A program made the translations under genes and the position numbers. Positions 10,770-19,378 of a stretch of DNA of 64,000 nucleotides are shown one piece after another. The stretch is from Salinimicrobium tongyeongense (GTDB taxonomy: Bacteria > Bacteroidota > Bacteroidia > Flavobacteriales > Flavobacteriaceae). How positions within the stretch are numbered: the first letter of the stretch is position 1; each line of letters begins with the position of its first letter. The notes under the pieces were generated by a model. It searched no databases. It saw only the letters and a list, made by a program, of their open reading frames with translations, and had not been told where the DNA came from. The stretch spans positions 1,798,001 through 1,862,000 of the forward strand of contig NZ_CP069620.1 in NCBI RefSeq assembly GCF_026109735.1, read 5' to 3'.

Positions 10770-10804
10770 CTCCAAACTGAAGTGAAACTAAAACTATATA
10801 AACC

Positions 10805-11215
10805 ATGAAACCAACGCATATAGAACATATAGGTATTGCTGTTGAAAGCCTTGAGGAGGCCATCCCCTTTTACGAAAAGACCTTTGGGTTGAAATGTTAC
10901 TCTGTAGAAGAAGTTAAAGACCAGAAGGTGAAAACGGCATTTTTCAAAGTAGGCCAAACCAAGATCGAATTGCTTGAATCTACAGCTCCCCAGGGGCCTA
11001 TAGGAAAGTTCATAGAGAAGAAAGGCCAGGGGGTGCACCACATTGCTTTTGCGGTAAATGACCTTCAGCAGCAGTTAGATGAACTGGAGACAAAAGAAGT
11101 AAAGCTTATAGATAAAACTCCCCGAAAAGGCGCAGAGGGCTTAAATATTGCCTTTTTACACCCAAAATCAACATTTGGTGTGTTGACAGAACTCTGTGAA
11201 GAACCTCAACAGTAA
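10805..11215 (+). CDS. mce: Methylmalonyl-CoA epimerase
   Basis: Interconverts (R)- and (S)-methylmalonyl-CoA, linking the mutase to the decarboxylase. The 136-aa vicinal-oxygen-chelate protein has two beta-alpha-beta-beta-beta modules. Metal ligands are expected at the histidines of EHIGIAV and VHHIAFAV and at the glutamates of KIELLE and VLTELCE. It is the first gene of the plus-strand operon, 16 bp before the carboxyltransferase gene. Length is normal for the family. Confidence 0.94.
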   Translation: MKPTHIEHIGIAVESLEEAIPFYEKTFGLKCYSVEEVKDQKVKTAFFKVGQTKIELLESTAPQGPIGKFIEKKGQGVHHIAFAVNDLQQQLDELETKEVKLIDKTPRKGAEGLNIAFLHPKSTFGVLTELCEEPQQ

Positions 11216-11231
11216 TTTAAATATTAGATAA

Positions 11232-12791
11232 ATGTCAAGTCAGGATAAAGTAAACGAATTGATCCAGAAACGGGAGATTGCCCGTATGGGTGGTGGTCAA
11301 AAACGTATAGACGCCCAACACGAAAAAGGAAAACTTACGGCACGAGAACGTCTGGAAATCCTTTTAGATGAGGGCAGTTTTGAAGAATTCGACATGTTTG
11401 TCACCCACAGGTGTACCAATTTTGGAATGGAAGGCAATAAAGTGCTTGGGGATGGCGTGGTAACAGGCCACGGCACCATAGACGGCCGGGTGGTGTATGT
11501 CTTTTCCCAGGATTTTACTGTTTTTGGCGGCTCACTTTCTGAAACCTTTGCCCAAAAGATATGTAAGGTCATGGATATGGCCATGAAAGCCGGTGCGCCT
11601 GTTATTGGGATCAACGACAGTGGTGGTGCCCGTATACAGGAAGGAGTGACTTCGCTCGCAGGATATGCCGAGATCTTTGAACGCAACATCCTTGCCTCCG
11701 GATTAATTCCTCAAATATCTGCCATTTTTGGGCCCTGTGCCGGGGGAGCCGTGTATTCACCGGCCCTTACAGATTTTGTGATGATGACCGAAGAGAACAG
11801 CTATATGTTCGTTACCGGTCCTAAAGTGGTCAAAACAGTGACCGGCGAGGATATTTCGGTTCAGAACCTTGGTGGTGCCAATATACACGCATCAAAATCG
11901 GGGGTTTCCCATTTCAAGGTTTCTTCCGAAGAAAATGGACTGCTGCTCATAAGAAAGCTGCTCTCTTACCTTCCGCAGAATAACCTGGAAGAAGCTCCTA
12001 TTCAAAATAACACCGATCCTATAGACAGACGGGACGATTTTCTTAACAGTATTATCCCCGATAACCCCAACCAGCCTTACGACATGCAGGAGGTGATCTA
12101 CAGTGTAGTTGATGAAGGTGAGTTTCTCGAGGTGCACAGAAATTACGCGAAGAACATTATTGTTGGATTTGGAAGAATGGATGGCCAGTCTGTAGGTATT
12201 GTAGCCAACCAGCCCAATTTCCTTGCCGGGGTGCTAGACAGTGATGCATCGAGAAAGGCCGCCAGGTTTGTGCGTTTCTGCGATTCTTTTAACATTCCAA
12301 TCCTTACCCTGGTAGACGTCCCCGGATTTTTACCCGGCAGCGGGCAGGAGTATGCCGGTATCATTATTCACGGGGCAAAACTCATGTTTGCCTATGGAGA
12401 AGCCACCGTTCCCAAAATCACAATAACCCTTAGAAAATCTTATGGCGGGGCGCATGATGTGATGAGTTGTAAACAGCTTAGGGGCGATCTTAACTACGCC
12501 TGGCCATCGGCCGAGATTGCGGTTATGGGAGCTTCGGGTGCCATAGAGGTGCTTGAAGGAAGGGCAATGAACGAGATCAAAGACCCTGAAGAAAGGGCAA
12601 AATTCAAAGCTCAGAAAGAACAGGAATATCAGGAGAAATTTGCGAATCCATATCAGGCGGCTGCTTATGGATATATAGATGACGTTATTGAACCCCGAAA
12701 TACCCGTTTCAGGATCATTAGAGGCCTTCAAACGTTGCAGACGAAGAAAGTTACCAACCCGCCGAAGAAACACAGTAATATCCCCCTATAA
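11232..12791 (+). CDS. mmdA: Acyl-CoA carboxyltransferase subunit, methylmalonyl-CoA decarboxylase alpha / propionyl-CoA carboxylase beta
   Basis: Carboxyltransferase of 519 aa with the two crotonase-like halves of the PccB/MmdA family. The acyl-CoA oxyanion glycines are at [13 protein letters not shown] and the carboxybiotin-side site at [13 protein letters not shown]. It ends in NIPL, as many family members do. The following genes encode an OadG-like anchor, a biotin carrier and an OadB-type sodium pump, and no biotin carboxylase is present. The context therefore favours decarboxylation of methylmalonyl-CoA over ATP-driven carboxylation, although the subunit alone cannot tell the two apart. 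Confidence 0.93.
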   Translation: MSSQDKVNELIQKREIARMGGGQKRIDAQHEKGKLTARERLEILLDEGSFEEFDMFVTHRCTNFGMEGNKVLGDGVVTGHGTIDGRVVYVFSQDFTVFGGSLSETFAQKICKVMDMAMKAGAPVIGINDSGGARIQEGVTSLAGYAEIFERNILASGLIPQISAIFGPCAGGAVYSPALTDFVMMTEENSYMFVTGPKVVKTVTGEDISVQNLGGANIHASKSGVSHFKVSSEENGLLLIRKLLSYLPQNNLEEAPIQNNTDPIDRRDDFLNSIIPDNPNQPYDMQEVIYSVVDEGEFLEVHRNYAKNIIVGFGRMDGQSVGIVANQPNFLAGVLDSDASRKAARFVRFCDSFNIPILTLVDVPGFLPGSGQEYAGIIIHGAKLMFAYGEATVPKITITLRKSYGGAHDVMSCKQLRGDLNYAWPSAEIAVMGASGAIEVLEGRAMNEIKDPEERAKFKAQKEQEYQEKFANPYQAAAYGYIDDVIEPRNTRFRIIRGLQTLQTKKVTNPPKKHSNIPL

Positions 12792-12801
12792 ATAAATAAC
12801 T

Positions 12802-13179
12802 ATGGAACATGCTTCAACAGTGGCTACAGACTGGTCACAAATATGGATCATCACAGGGGTAGGGTATGTGGTTGTGTTTTTTGCCCTTCTCCTGCTCATG
12901 TTCGTGTTCAAGAAAATGCCGCAAATCCTCAATCTCGGCATCAGTAAGAAGATCAAAGAGGTGCGGGAAAAGAACCGCTCCAAAGAGAATGGAGCTGCAG
13001 GAGAAGAGGAAGAACACTACCTCTCGGGAGAGATTAGTGCTGCCATAGCAACGGCACTGCATCTATACTTCAAGGAGCAGCACGATGAAGAGAGCGGCAT
13101 CATAACAATAAAACGAGTTGCCCGTACCTATTCTCCATGGAGTTCCAAGATCTACGGAGTAAACAATAACCCACGGTAA
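12802..13179 (+). CDS. mmdD: OadG-like small membrane subunit of the sodium-pump decarboxylase
   Basis: A 125-aa protein with one N-terminal membrane segment (about residues 15-38, rich in V, F and L) followed by a basic and then Glu-rich linker. The C-terminal region ARTYSPWSSKIYG is reminiscent of decarboxylase gamma/delta subunits. It lies 10 bp after mmdA and 12 bp before the biotin carrier. By family it tethers the soluble carboxyltransferase to the membrane pump. Assignment rests on size, topology and operon position more than on catalytic motifs. Confidence 0.75.
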   Translation: MEHASTVATDWSQIWIITGVGYVVVFFALLLLMFVFKKMPQILNLGISKKIKEVREKNRSKENGAAGEEEEHYLSGEISAAIATALHLYFKEQHDEESGIITIKRVARTYSPWSSKIYGVNNNPR

Positions 13180-13191
13180 AGAATACACAAA

Positions 13192-13617
13192 ATGAAGAAA
13201 TTCGATTTTACAATAAACGGAAATAAATATTCGGTAGATATCAAAGAATTTGAAGATGAACAAGCCACCGTTCACGTCAATGGAACCGAATACGTGGTGG
13301 AAGTACACCAGGAAAAGAAACGCGTTAAGACCCCAAAACTGGTGCGCGAGAATGTAGTGCGGCAACCCGGCGAAGGGCGTATAGAGAAAAAAGTCTCTCC
13401 CGGAGGCTTCCCTGTAGAAGCACCCCTGCCCGGCAGTATCTTTAAGATGAAGGTGAAGGTGGGAGACGCTGTTGCCAAAGGAGATTCCCTGCTTATCCTG
13501 GAAGCCATGAAGATGGAAAATGATGTGCTTGCCGACCAGGCCGGAGTTATCAAAGAAATAAAAGTTAAGGAAGGAGACGCCGTCTTACAGAATGATCTAC
13601 TCATGGTTATAGGATAG
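13192..13617 (+). CDS. mmdC: Biotin carboxyl carrier protein of the methylmalonyl-CoA decarboxylase
   Basis: A 141-aa carrier whose C-terminal biotinyl domain contains LEAMKMEND; the biotinylated lysine is K107. The domain is preceded by a charged linker (about 40-70) and an N-terminal module (MKKFDFTINGNKYSVDIKEF) common in Bacteroidota decarboxylase carriers. It moves CO2 from the MmdA site to the membrane pump. It is the fourth gene of the mce-mmdADCB operon, 41 bp before mmdB. Confidence 0.93.
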   Translation: MKKFDFTINGNKYSVDIKEFEDEQATVHVNGTEYVVEVHQEKKRVKTPKLVRENVVRQPGEGRIEKKVSPGGFPVEAPLPGSIFKMKVKVGDAVAKGDSLLILEAMKMENDVLADQAGVIKEIKVKEGDAVLQNDLLMVIG

Positions 13618-13658
13618 AGCTTTCTAAGCAAATCTTTCCCCAATTTAAAAACAAGATT

Positions 13659-14912
13659 GTGAAAAAATTATTGACTGTTATAGTTGTACTGGGCATTCTT
13701 TACCTCATCCCGACACTTTTGGGTACGGAATTAATGGCCCAGGATTTAGTTCCTGTTATCCCCGAGGAAGGAGGGGGCCTGGCTGAAGGGCTTCTCCATT
13801 TCTGGGAATATACCGGTTTTGCGAATGCGAGCCTGGGTAATTTTATAATGATAGCCGTAGGGCTGTTCTTTATTTTCCTGGCAATACGCTTTCACTATGA
13901 GCCCCTCCTGCTAATCCCCATTGGCACAGGGATACTTTTAGGGAACATTCCTTTCCCCGCAGGGGCAGGGGTTGGGATCTATGAATCCGGCTCTGTGCTT
14001 AACTATTTGTACTTCGGGGTTACCCAGGGGATTTACCCACCATTGATCTTCCTTGGAATTGGGGCAATGACCGATTTTTCATCGCTTATCTCCAACCCAC
14101 GGCTTATGTTGCTGGGAGCCGCTGCTCAAATTGGGGTTTTTGGAACCTTTATTGGTGCCGTTGCCCTGGGCTTTGAGATACACGAAGCCGGTGCGATTTC
14201 AATCATTGGCGGGGCCGATGGCCCTACGGCTATTTTCGCTTCGGCTAAAATGGCACCTCAACTAATTGGGAGTATCGCCATAGCCGCCTACTCTTATATG
14301 GCCCTGGTGCCGGTTATTCAGCCTCCTATCATGAAGCTGTTAATCAGCAAAAAGGAAAGGCTTATCAGGATGAAACCGCCTCGTGCTGTCTCTAAAACTG
14401 AAAAAATCCTTTTCCCCATTATTGGATTGTTGCTCACCACTTTTATTTCTCCGTCAGCTATTCCGCTTTTAGGGATGCTCTTCTTCGGAAACTTACTCAA
14501 AGAAAGTGGCGTAACCGATCGTCTTGCCGATACCGCCAGGACAAAGATGATAGATATTGTGACCATACTGTTGGGAGTGACCGTGGGAGCTTCAACCCAG
14601 GCCAGCGTTTTTCTAACCGGAAGCTCAATTAAGATCTTCGCCCTGGGGGCAGTCTCCTTTATCATTGCTACTGCTGGCGGACTTCTTTTTGCCAAAGTAA
14701 TGAACCTGTTCCTCAGCGAAAAGAACAGGATCAACCCCCTCATAGGTGCGGCCGGCGTTTCGGCGGTGCCTGATAGTGCCCGTGTAGTTCAACAGGAAGG
14801 GATCAAAAGCGATCCGTCAAACCACTTGCTCATGCATGCCATGGCCCCCAATGTGAGTGGTGTGATTGGGTCGGCTGTTGCCGCTGGTATTATGATCAGT
14901 TTCTTAATGTAG
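13659..14912 (+). CDS. mmdB: Sodium ion-translocating decarboxylase, beta subunit (OadB/MmdB family)
   Basis: Polytopic pump that decarboxylates carboxybiotin and drives Na+ export. It is 417 aa with about nine to eleven hydrophobic segments. The family motif GGADGPT includes D187, matching the aspartate known to be essential in Klebsiella OadB, and a second conserved segment reads VTVGASTQASVFL. Translation starts with GTG at 13659. An extra N-terminal hydrophobic stretch (residues 4-22) precedes the core. Its position last in the operon with MmdA, D and C indicates methylmalonyl-CoA as substrate. Oxaloacetate or glutaconyl-CoA are less likely given the mutase next door. Confidence 0.92.
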   Translation: MKKLLTVIVVLGILYLIPTLLGTELMAQDLVPVIPEEGGGLAEGLLHFWEYTGFANASLGNFIMIAVGLFFIFLAIRFHYEPLLLIPIGTGILLGNIPFPAGAGVGIYESGSVLNYLYFGVTQGIYPPLIFLGIGAMTDFSSLISNPRLMLLGAAAQIGVFGTFIGAVALGFEIHEAGAISIIGGADGPTAIFASAKMAPQLIGSIAIAAYSYMALVPVIQPPIMKLLISKKERLIRMKPPRAVSKTEKILFPIIGLLLTTFISPSAIPLLGMLFFGNLLKESGVTDRLADTARTKMIDIVTILLGVTVGASTQASVFLTGSSIKIFALGAVSFIIATAGGLLFAKVMNLFLSEKNRINPLIGAAGVSAVPDSARVVQQEGIKSDPSNHLLMHAMAPNVSGVIGSAVAAGIMISFLM

Positions 14913-14931
14913 AAACTATTGGTAGTTGATT

Positions 14932-14968
14932 GAAAGGGCTTCGAGATACATGGAGCCCTTTCTTTTGC
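14932..14968 (+). terminator. Intrinsic terminator of the mce-mmd operon
   Basis: A 9-bp perfect stem (14932-14940 with 14954-14962) is followed by TTTT, 20 bp after the mmdB stop. It converges with the DUF2490 pseudogene and may serve both strands. Confidence 0.8.
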
Positions 14969-14989
14969 TGCCGCCTTTCTTCCCCCGGC

Positions 14990-15658
14990 TTAGGGTTCCT
15001 TTTGTTCTAAGAACCTGGTCTTAAAAACCATTCCCAGCCTTATCCGGTCGTAATGTGCGCGCCTAAAATGGTTTTTTAGGTATCCCACTTCTATTTTGAA
15101 ATCTTTGAGCAAGCTATATCCCAAACCGGCGTGAATACGGTTTTGATTGAAATATGGCTCTTTCAGGTTTATAAAGACTTCATTAAAAGCCGTAAAATAT
15201 AAACTTTTGTACAAAGCCCGGTCAAATTTAAGGCGGTAACGCAGGCGATGGCTAAGATCGTACTCGGGCTGCTGGCGCGTCCAGGTTGACTCCAGCCGAA
15301 AACGATGAGCAATATAAGGGCTCAAAAATGGCGTTTTTAAGGTCGCTTCTTCCCATAGCCTGTGCTGCAGGGTAAAACTATCTTCGGAAAAGGCTTCGGA
15401 ATAGGTATAATCGTAGCCCACAGAAGCCGAAAAATCCTTTGAAAAGGCATAGGCGACCCCGCTGCGCAGCATAATAAACTGAAATTTACCAAACATCTCG
15501 TAATGCTGAAGTAGTGCCACAGTGGGAATGCTCCATTTTTCAGAAATGTGATGTTGGCCAATAATTTCTGTTCAGGTTCCTAAAAGATCCTCTTTGTTTT
15601 GGGCCGAAAGTGAAAAAGTGTAAAGAAAGGAGAGAAGAAAAAAAGCCTTTTTTGGCAT
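14990..15658 (-). pseudogene. DUF2490-type outer-membrane protein gene interrupted by one in-frame stop
   Basis: The intact frame 14990-15520 (from a GTG) encodes a beta-barrel-like protein with alternating strands, aromatic residues and the FNEVFINL and NRIHAGLGY segments of DUF2490 proteins. Reading the same frame upstream gives an ATG at 15658 and a good signal peptide (MPKKAFFLLSFLYTFSLSAQ). NKEDLLGT follows, then TGA at 15574-15572, then TEIIGQHHISEKWSIPT running straight into the downstream frame. DUF2490 proteins carry a Trp at this spot, so TGG to TGA is the likely lesion. Without the first part the barrel has no export signal. A sequencing error is possible. Confidence 0.85.
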
Positions 15659-15775
15659 GGTAATAACTCTTAAATAGGGAACATAAAAATACGCTATTTT
15701 TAGACCTTAACAGTGGTATACTGTTCTAAATTATACTAAGAGAAAGGAATTTTGAAGGGGTGAAAAGTGCTGAAA

Positions 15776-15805
15776 ATAAAAAAGGTGGAAAGATCCACCT
15801 TTTTT
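15776..15805 (-). terminator. Probable purF terminator
   Basis: A 9-bp GC-rich stem (15781-15789 with 15794-15802) has an AAGA loop and A/T runs on both sides, so it can work in both directions. It is about 150 bp past purF. The stretch 15806-15953 between the two shows no gene. Confidence 0.7.
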
Positions 15806-15953
15806 GCCCCAAATCTACCATGAACTTAACCTACTTATGTTATGGCTTTGTAAAAGTAGATATTAATCTTTGTTCCTGACAGCTTTTTAGATGAAGTACA
15901 TGAATTTTAGTTAAACTGCACAAAGCTCCTGTTGGCTAGCAGAAAAAGATTAT

Positions 15954-17852
15954 TTAATATGCCCTTTCTGTACTTCCTTCATAGAAATTGATAAAGGCCC
16001 GGTTCACTACCCGGTTCCCTCCAAAGGTGGGGTAATTTCCTGTAAAATACCAGTCTCCCAGGTTTTGAGGACAGGCCTTATGCAGGTTTTCTACAGATTG
16101 GAAGATGATCTTTACTTCGGCTTTTATGGTGTCGTCACTTAGCAACTGGGCAATTTTATCGGAGATCTGTTCATCTGTAAAAGGAGCGTAGACCTCTTTT
16201 ACGAAGTTTTGTACTTCCCTGTCGTCAAGTTCTACCTGTTGCTTGCATTTTTCGTAGACTTCATCTACGATATGGTACTGGTTTGTTTCCCTGAGCAGCT
16301 CTAAGGCAGCCTGAAAGGCCACCAGGTTCTCCAGTCTTGCCATGTCTATCCCGTAACAGTCGGGGTAGCGTATTTGCGGGGCCGAAGAGACCACCACGAT
16401 TTTCTTGGGTTTGGTGCGGTCCAGCATCTTCAGGATACTTTTCTTCAAAGTAGTACCGCGAACAATACTGTCATCAATGATCACCAGGTTGTCTTCAGGT
16501 TTTACCACGCCGTAAGTGACGTCATACACGTGCGCCACCAGGTCGTCACGGCTGCTGTCTTCAGTAATGAAAGTGCGCAGTTTGGCATCTTTAATGGCGA
16601 TCTTTTCAGTTCTTAGCCTGTGGGCAAGGATCTCCTGCAGGCGGGCATCGGTCAAAGACTCTTTTTCGGCAAGAATGGTGTCGTTCTTTTGTTTGTTGAG
16701 CTCATCCTGTGCGGCTTCTACCATGCCGTAGAAGGAAGTTTCAGCCGTATTCGGAATAAAGGAGAAAACGGTATTTACAGTATCGTGGTCAATTGCCTTG
16801 AGAACTTCGGGCATAAGCAGTTTTCCAAGCATTTTTCGCTCCCGGTAGATTTCAGAATCACTTCCGCGGGAAAAATAGATACGTTCAAAAGAGCATGCTT
16901 TTCTCTCTAGAGGTTCCAGGATTTGCTTGATCTTTACGTTTCCGTTCTTTTTGGTGATGATGGCGTGTCCCGGGGGCAGTTCTTTGACGTTTTCAAAATC
17001 TACGTTGAATACAGTTTGTATCACGGGTCTTTCCGAAGCAACCACAACCACCTCGTCATCACAATAATAGTAGCAGGGCCTTATTCCTGCCGGATCCCTT
17101 AACACAAAGGAATCGCCGTGCCCTAAAAGGCCGGCCATGGCATAGCCGCCATCCCAGTTCTTAGCCGATTTTTTAAGGATCTTTCCAATCTTTAACTGCT
17201 CGGCAATTAGCGGAGAGGCTTCTACTTTGGAATAGCCTTCGGTTTTAAGTTTTTTGTAGAGTTTTCTTACTTCATCATCCAGGAAGTGGCCAATTTTCTC
17301 CATTACCGTAACGGTATCGGCCTTTTCTTTTGGGTGTTGGCCCAGTTCTACAAGATTATTGAAGAGCTGGTGCACATTGGTCATGTTGAAATTTCCGGCA
17401 ACAATGAGGTTTCGGTGCATCCAGTTGTTTTGGCGCAAGAACGGGTGAACACTCTCCACGCTGTTCTTTCCAAAAGTGCCATATCTCACGTGGCCCAAAA
17501 ACAGCTCTCCCAGGTACGGGATGTGCTTTTTTTGAAGGGCAACATCTTCGGCGTATTCTGGATGCTGCTTTATTTCGTCATTGATACGGGCGTTAATTTG
17601 AGCAAAAATATCCTGAATAGGCTGTGCGGCATTAGACCTTATGCGGCTTATATAGCGGTCGCCCGGCTGGGTGTTGAGCTTGATGCTGGCAAAACCGGCA
17701 CCATCCTGCCCGCGGTTGTGCTGCTTTTCCATCATGAGGTACATTTTGTTTACCCCGTAAAATGCCGTTCCGTACTTCTCTTTGTAGTACTCTAACGGCT
17801 TTAGCAGTCGCAATTGGGCAATCCCGCATTCGTGTTTTAAAGCATCACTCAT
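15954..17852 (-). CDS. purF: Amidophosphoribosyltransferase, long (632-aa) form
   Basis: Transfers the glutamine amide to PRPP to give phosphoribosylamine, the first step of purine synthesis. The glutaminase nucleophile is C9 after an 8-residue propeptide (MSDALKHE, then CGIAQL), with the Ntn motif HNRGQDGAGFAS at residues 45-56. The PRPP site VIIDDSIVRGTTL lies at 457-469. At 632 aa it exceeds the usual 470-505 aa; insertions lie around residues 80-110 and 380-430 and at the C terminus. I recall long forms like this from other Bacteroidota. purN lies 1.5 kb upstream on the same strand. Confidence 0.88.
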   Translation of the reverse strand: MSDALKHECGIAQLRLLKPLEYYKEKYGTAFYGVNKMYLMMEKQHNRGQDGAGFASIKLNTQPGDRYISRIRSNAAQPIQDIFAQINARINDEIKQHPEYAEDVALQKKHIPYLGELFLGHVRYGTFGKNSVESVHPFLRQNNWMHRNLIVAGNFNMTNVHQLFNNLVELGQHPKEKADTVTVMEKIGHFLDDEVRKLYKKLKTEGYSKVEASPLIAEQLKIGKILKKSAKNWDGGYAMAGLLGHGDSFVLRDPAGIRPCYYYCDDEVVVVASERPVIQTVFNVDFENVKELPPGHAIITKKNGNVKIKQILEPLERKACSFERIYFSRGSDSEIYRERKMLGKLLMPEVLKAIDHDTVNTVFSFIPNTAETSFYGMVEAAQDELNKQKNDTILAEKESLTDARLQEILAHRLRTEKIAIKDAKLRTFITEDSSRDDLVAHVYDVTYGVVKPEDNLVIIDDSIVRGTTLKKSILKMLDRTKPKKIVVVSSAPQIRYPDCYGIDMARLENLVAFQAALELLRETNQYHIVDEVYEKCKQQVELDDREVQNFVKEVYAPFTDEQISDKIAQLLSDDTIKAEVKIIFQSVENLHKACPQNLGDWYFTGNYPTFGGNRVVNRAFINFYEGSTERAY

Positions 17853-17884
17853 ATCTTGTAGTTGTTTGGCCCGGATTTAGTCAT

Positions 17885-17911
17885 AAAAAAAGCCCTGAAA
17901 TTACAGGGCAC
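17885..17911 (-). terminator. Intrinsic terminator between the PfkB kinase gene and purF
   Basis: A 6-bp GC stem (17892-17897 with 17904-17909) is followed on the minus strand by a T7 run. It ends the kinase transcript just before purF. Confidence 0.72.
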
Positions 17912-17915
17912 AATA

Positions 17916-18839
17916 TTAAGTAAGTTTGATTTGGAATTGTGTTAAGGCTTTAAACTCTTCCAGGCGTTGATGCACTTCTTCTTTGGTGAGGTTCTGCATC
18001 CTTTCGGTCCCGAATTTCTCCACGCAGAAAGAGGCGAGATTAGAGCCGTAGATCACCGCATTTTTCATGTTCTTGAAAGAGATGTCTCCTGTATGCGCAA
18101 GGTAGCCTGTAAACCCGCCGGCAAAAGTGTCTCCTGCCCCGGTAGGGTCAAAAACTTCTTCTAACGGTAGGGCGGGTGCGAAAAAGATCTGCTCGTTGTG
18201 GAACAGTAAAGCCCCGTGTTCCCCTTTTTTAATCACTACATATTTAGGCCCCATTTTGGCGATCTTACGTGCGGCTTTCACCAAAGAATACTCGTCTGTA
18301 AGCTGCCTTGCTTCTTCGTCATTAATAGTAAGGGCATCTACTTTATCAATCACCTTCATAAGGTCATCCCAGGTATTGTCCATCCAGAAGTTCATGGTGT
18401 CTAACACCACCAGCTTAGGTCTTTCAATTTGTTCAAGCACACTTAGCTGCACCAGTGGGTGAAGGTTTCCCAGCATTACCACATCGGGGGATTTAAAATC
18501 TTCGGGCACCACCGGCTGAAAATCGGCAAGAACATTCAATTGGGTGTCCAGAGTATCACGCGAATTGAGGTCGTTGTGGTACTTACCGCTCCAAAAAAAG
18601 GTTTTTCCGCCTTTGATTATTTCGGTTCCGCTAAGGTTAATATTCCTGTTTTTAAGCAAGTCTAAATATTCCTGCGGAAAATCTTCTCCCACCACAGAAA
18701 CTATAGCGCTTTTAATATCAAATTGTGCTGCAGAGAGGCCAATATATGTGGCCGCACCACCAAGAATTTTATCTGTTTTACCAAAAGGGGTCTCGATAGC
18801 ATCAAAGGCAACCGTGCCCACTATTAATAACTTATTCAT
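17916..18839 (-). CDS. PfkB-family carbohydrate/nucleoside kinase
   Basis: Ribokinase-like kinase of 307 aa. The N-terminal GGAATYIGLSAAQF substrate region and the C-terminal signature DPTGAGDTFAGGF (catalytic Asp in GAGD) are both clear. It is conserved in size for PfkB sugar kinases, but the substrate cannot be told; ribose, adenosine and fructose are all possible. The genomic place between purF and rnhA-purN hints at purine or ribose metabolism, but only by neighbourhood. It has its own -7 box just upstream (18862-18869) and its own terminator. Confidence 0.85.
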   Translation of the reverse strand: MNKLLIVGTVAFDAIETPFGKTDKILGGAATYIGLSAAQFDIKSAIVSVVGEDFPQEYLDLLKNRNINLSGTEIIKGGKTFFWSGKYHNDLNSRDTLDTQLNVLADFQPVVPEDFKSPDVVMLGNLHPLVQLSVLEQIERPKLVVLDTMNFWMDNTWDDLMKVIDKVDALTINDEEARQLTDEYSLVKAARKIAKMGPKYVVIKKGEHGALLFHNEQIFFAPALPLEEVFDPTGAGDTFAGGFTGYLAHTGDISFKNMKNAVIYGSNLASFCVEKFGTERMQNLTKEEVHQRLEEFKALTQFQIKLT

Positions 18840-18861
18840 AGTGTTCTTTAAAAATGAGGTG

Positions 18862-18869
18862 CAAATATA
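18862..18869 (-). promoter_or_regulatory. Bacteroidota -7 promoter box (TATATTTG) for the PfkB kinase gene
   Basis: An exact match to TAnnTTTG on the minus strand, about 23 bp upstream of the start codon. The spacing to the nearest TTG is shorter than usual. Confidence 0.5.
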
Positions 18870-18895
18870 CGGTTTTGTTTTTCAAGGCCTGATAG

Positions 18896-19378
18896 TCAAA
18901 AAAGGCTTTTTGAATCTCCTTCAAATCCTGTGTCTACCAAAAGGCGTTTCTCTTTGGAAGCTGCTACGGCCAGGCTGTCGCAGCGCTCGTTTTGAGGGTG
19001 CTCGTTGTGGCCTTTAATCCACTGGAATTTAACCTTGTGCTTGCGGTATTCTTTTAAGAACTCTATCCACAGGTCTACGTTCTTGCGGTCTTTAAAGCCC
19101 TTTTTTTCCCAGTTGAAAACCCAGCCTTTTTCCACGGCATCGGCCACGTATTTGGAATCGGTGAAAACAAGCACGCGGGTATCGGGGTTTTTCAGTTTTT
19201 TGAGGGCTTCTATCACCGCCAGTAACTCCATCCGGTTATTGGTGGTGTGTTTGTAGCCTTTTGAGAACTCCTTGCGGTAGGGCTTTCCTACCCATTCCAT
19301 CACTATTCCGTACCCGCCGGGCCCCGGGTTTCCCCTGGCCGCCCCATCGGTATATATGTGAACACTGGCATCATTCAT
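18896..19378 (-). CDS. rnhA: Ribonuclease HI
   Basis: Cleaves the RNA strand of RNA:DNA hybrids. The four metal-binding carboxylates are D11 (IYTDGAARGNPGPGG), E51 (NNRMELLAV), D74 (VFTDSKYV) and D134 (NERCDSLA), with the loop histidine H124. Its 160 aa is the standard bacterial type-1 length without an N-terminal hybrid-binding domain. Its start overlaps the purN stop by 8 bp, so the two are co-transcribed. Confidence 0.95.
   Translation of the reverse strand: MNDASVHIYTDGAARGNPGPGGYGIVMEWVGKPYRKEFSKGYKHTTNNRMELLAVIEALKKLKNPDTRVLVFTDSKYVADAVEKGWVFNWEKKGFKDRKNVDLWIEFLKEYRKHKVKFQWIKGHNEHPQNERCDSLAVAASKEKRLLVDTGFEGDSKSLF

Larger units (their letters stand above)
9941..10804. other. 864-bp divergent intergenic region between mutA and mce
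   Basis: This is the longest stretch here without an established gene. It must contain start signals for both propionate operons. Near mutA there is a TGCATCGCTGCA near-palindrome at about 9966. At 10508-10769 on the plus strand there is a possible -7 box TACCTTTA (10547-10554), a 51-codon ORF (10578-10733) and an intrinsic terminator (10743-10769). I saw no tRNA and no B12 riboswitch consensus. A 65-codon minus ORF at 9984-10181 has no recognisable features. Confidence 0.6.

Noticed and set aside
11232-13617. Missing biotin carboxylase as a sign of a broken carboxylase operon
   Set aside because: The OadB-type pump and OadG-like subunit make a decarboxylase the natural reading, and this complex needs no biotin carboxylase.
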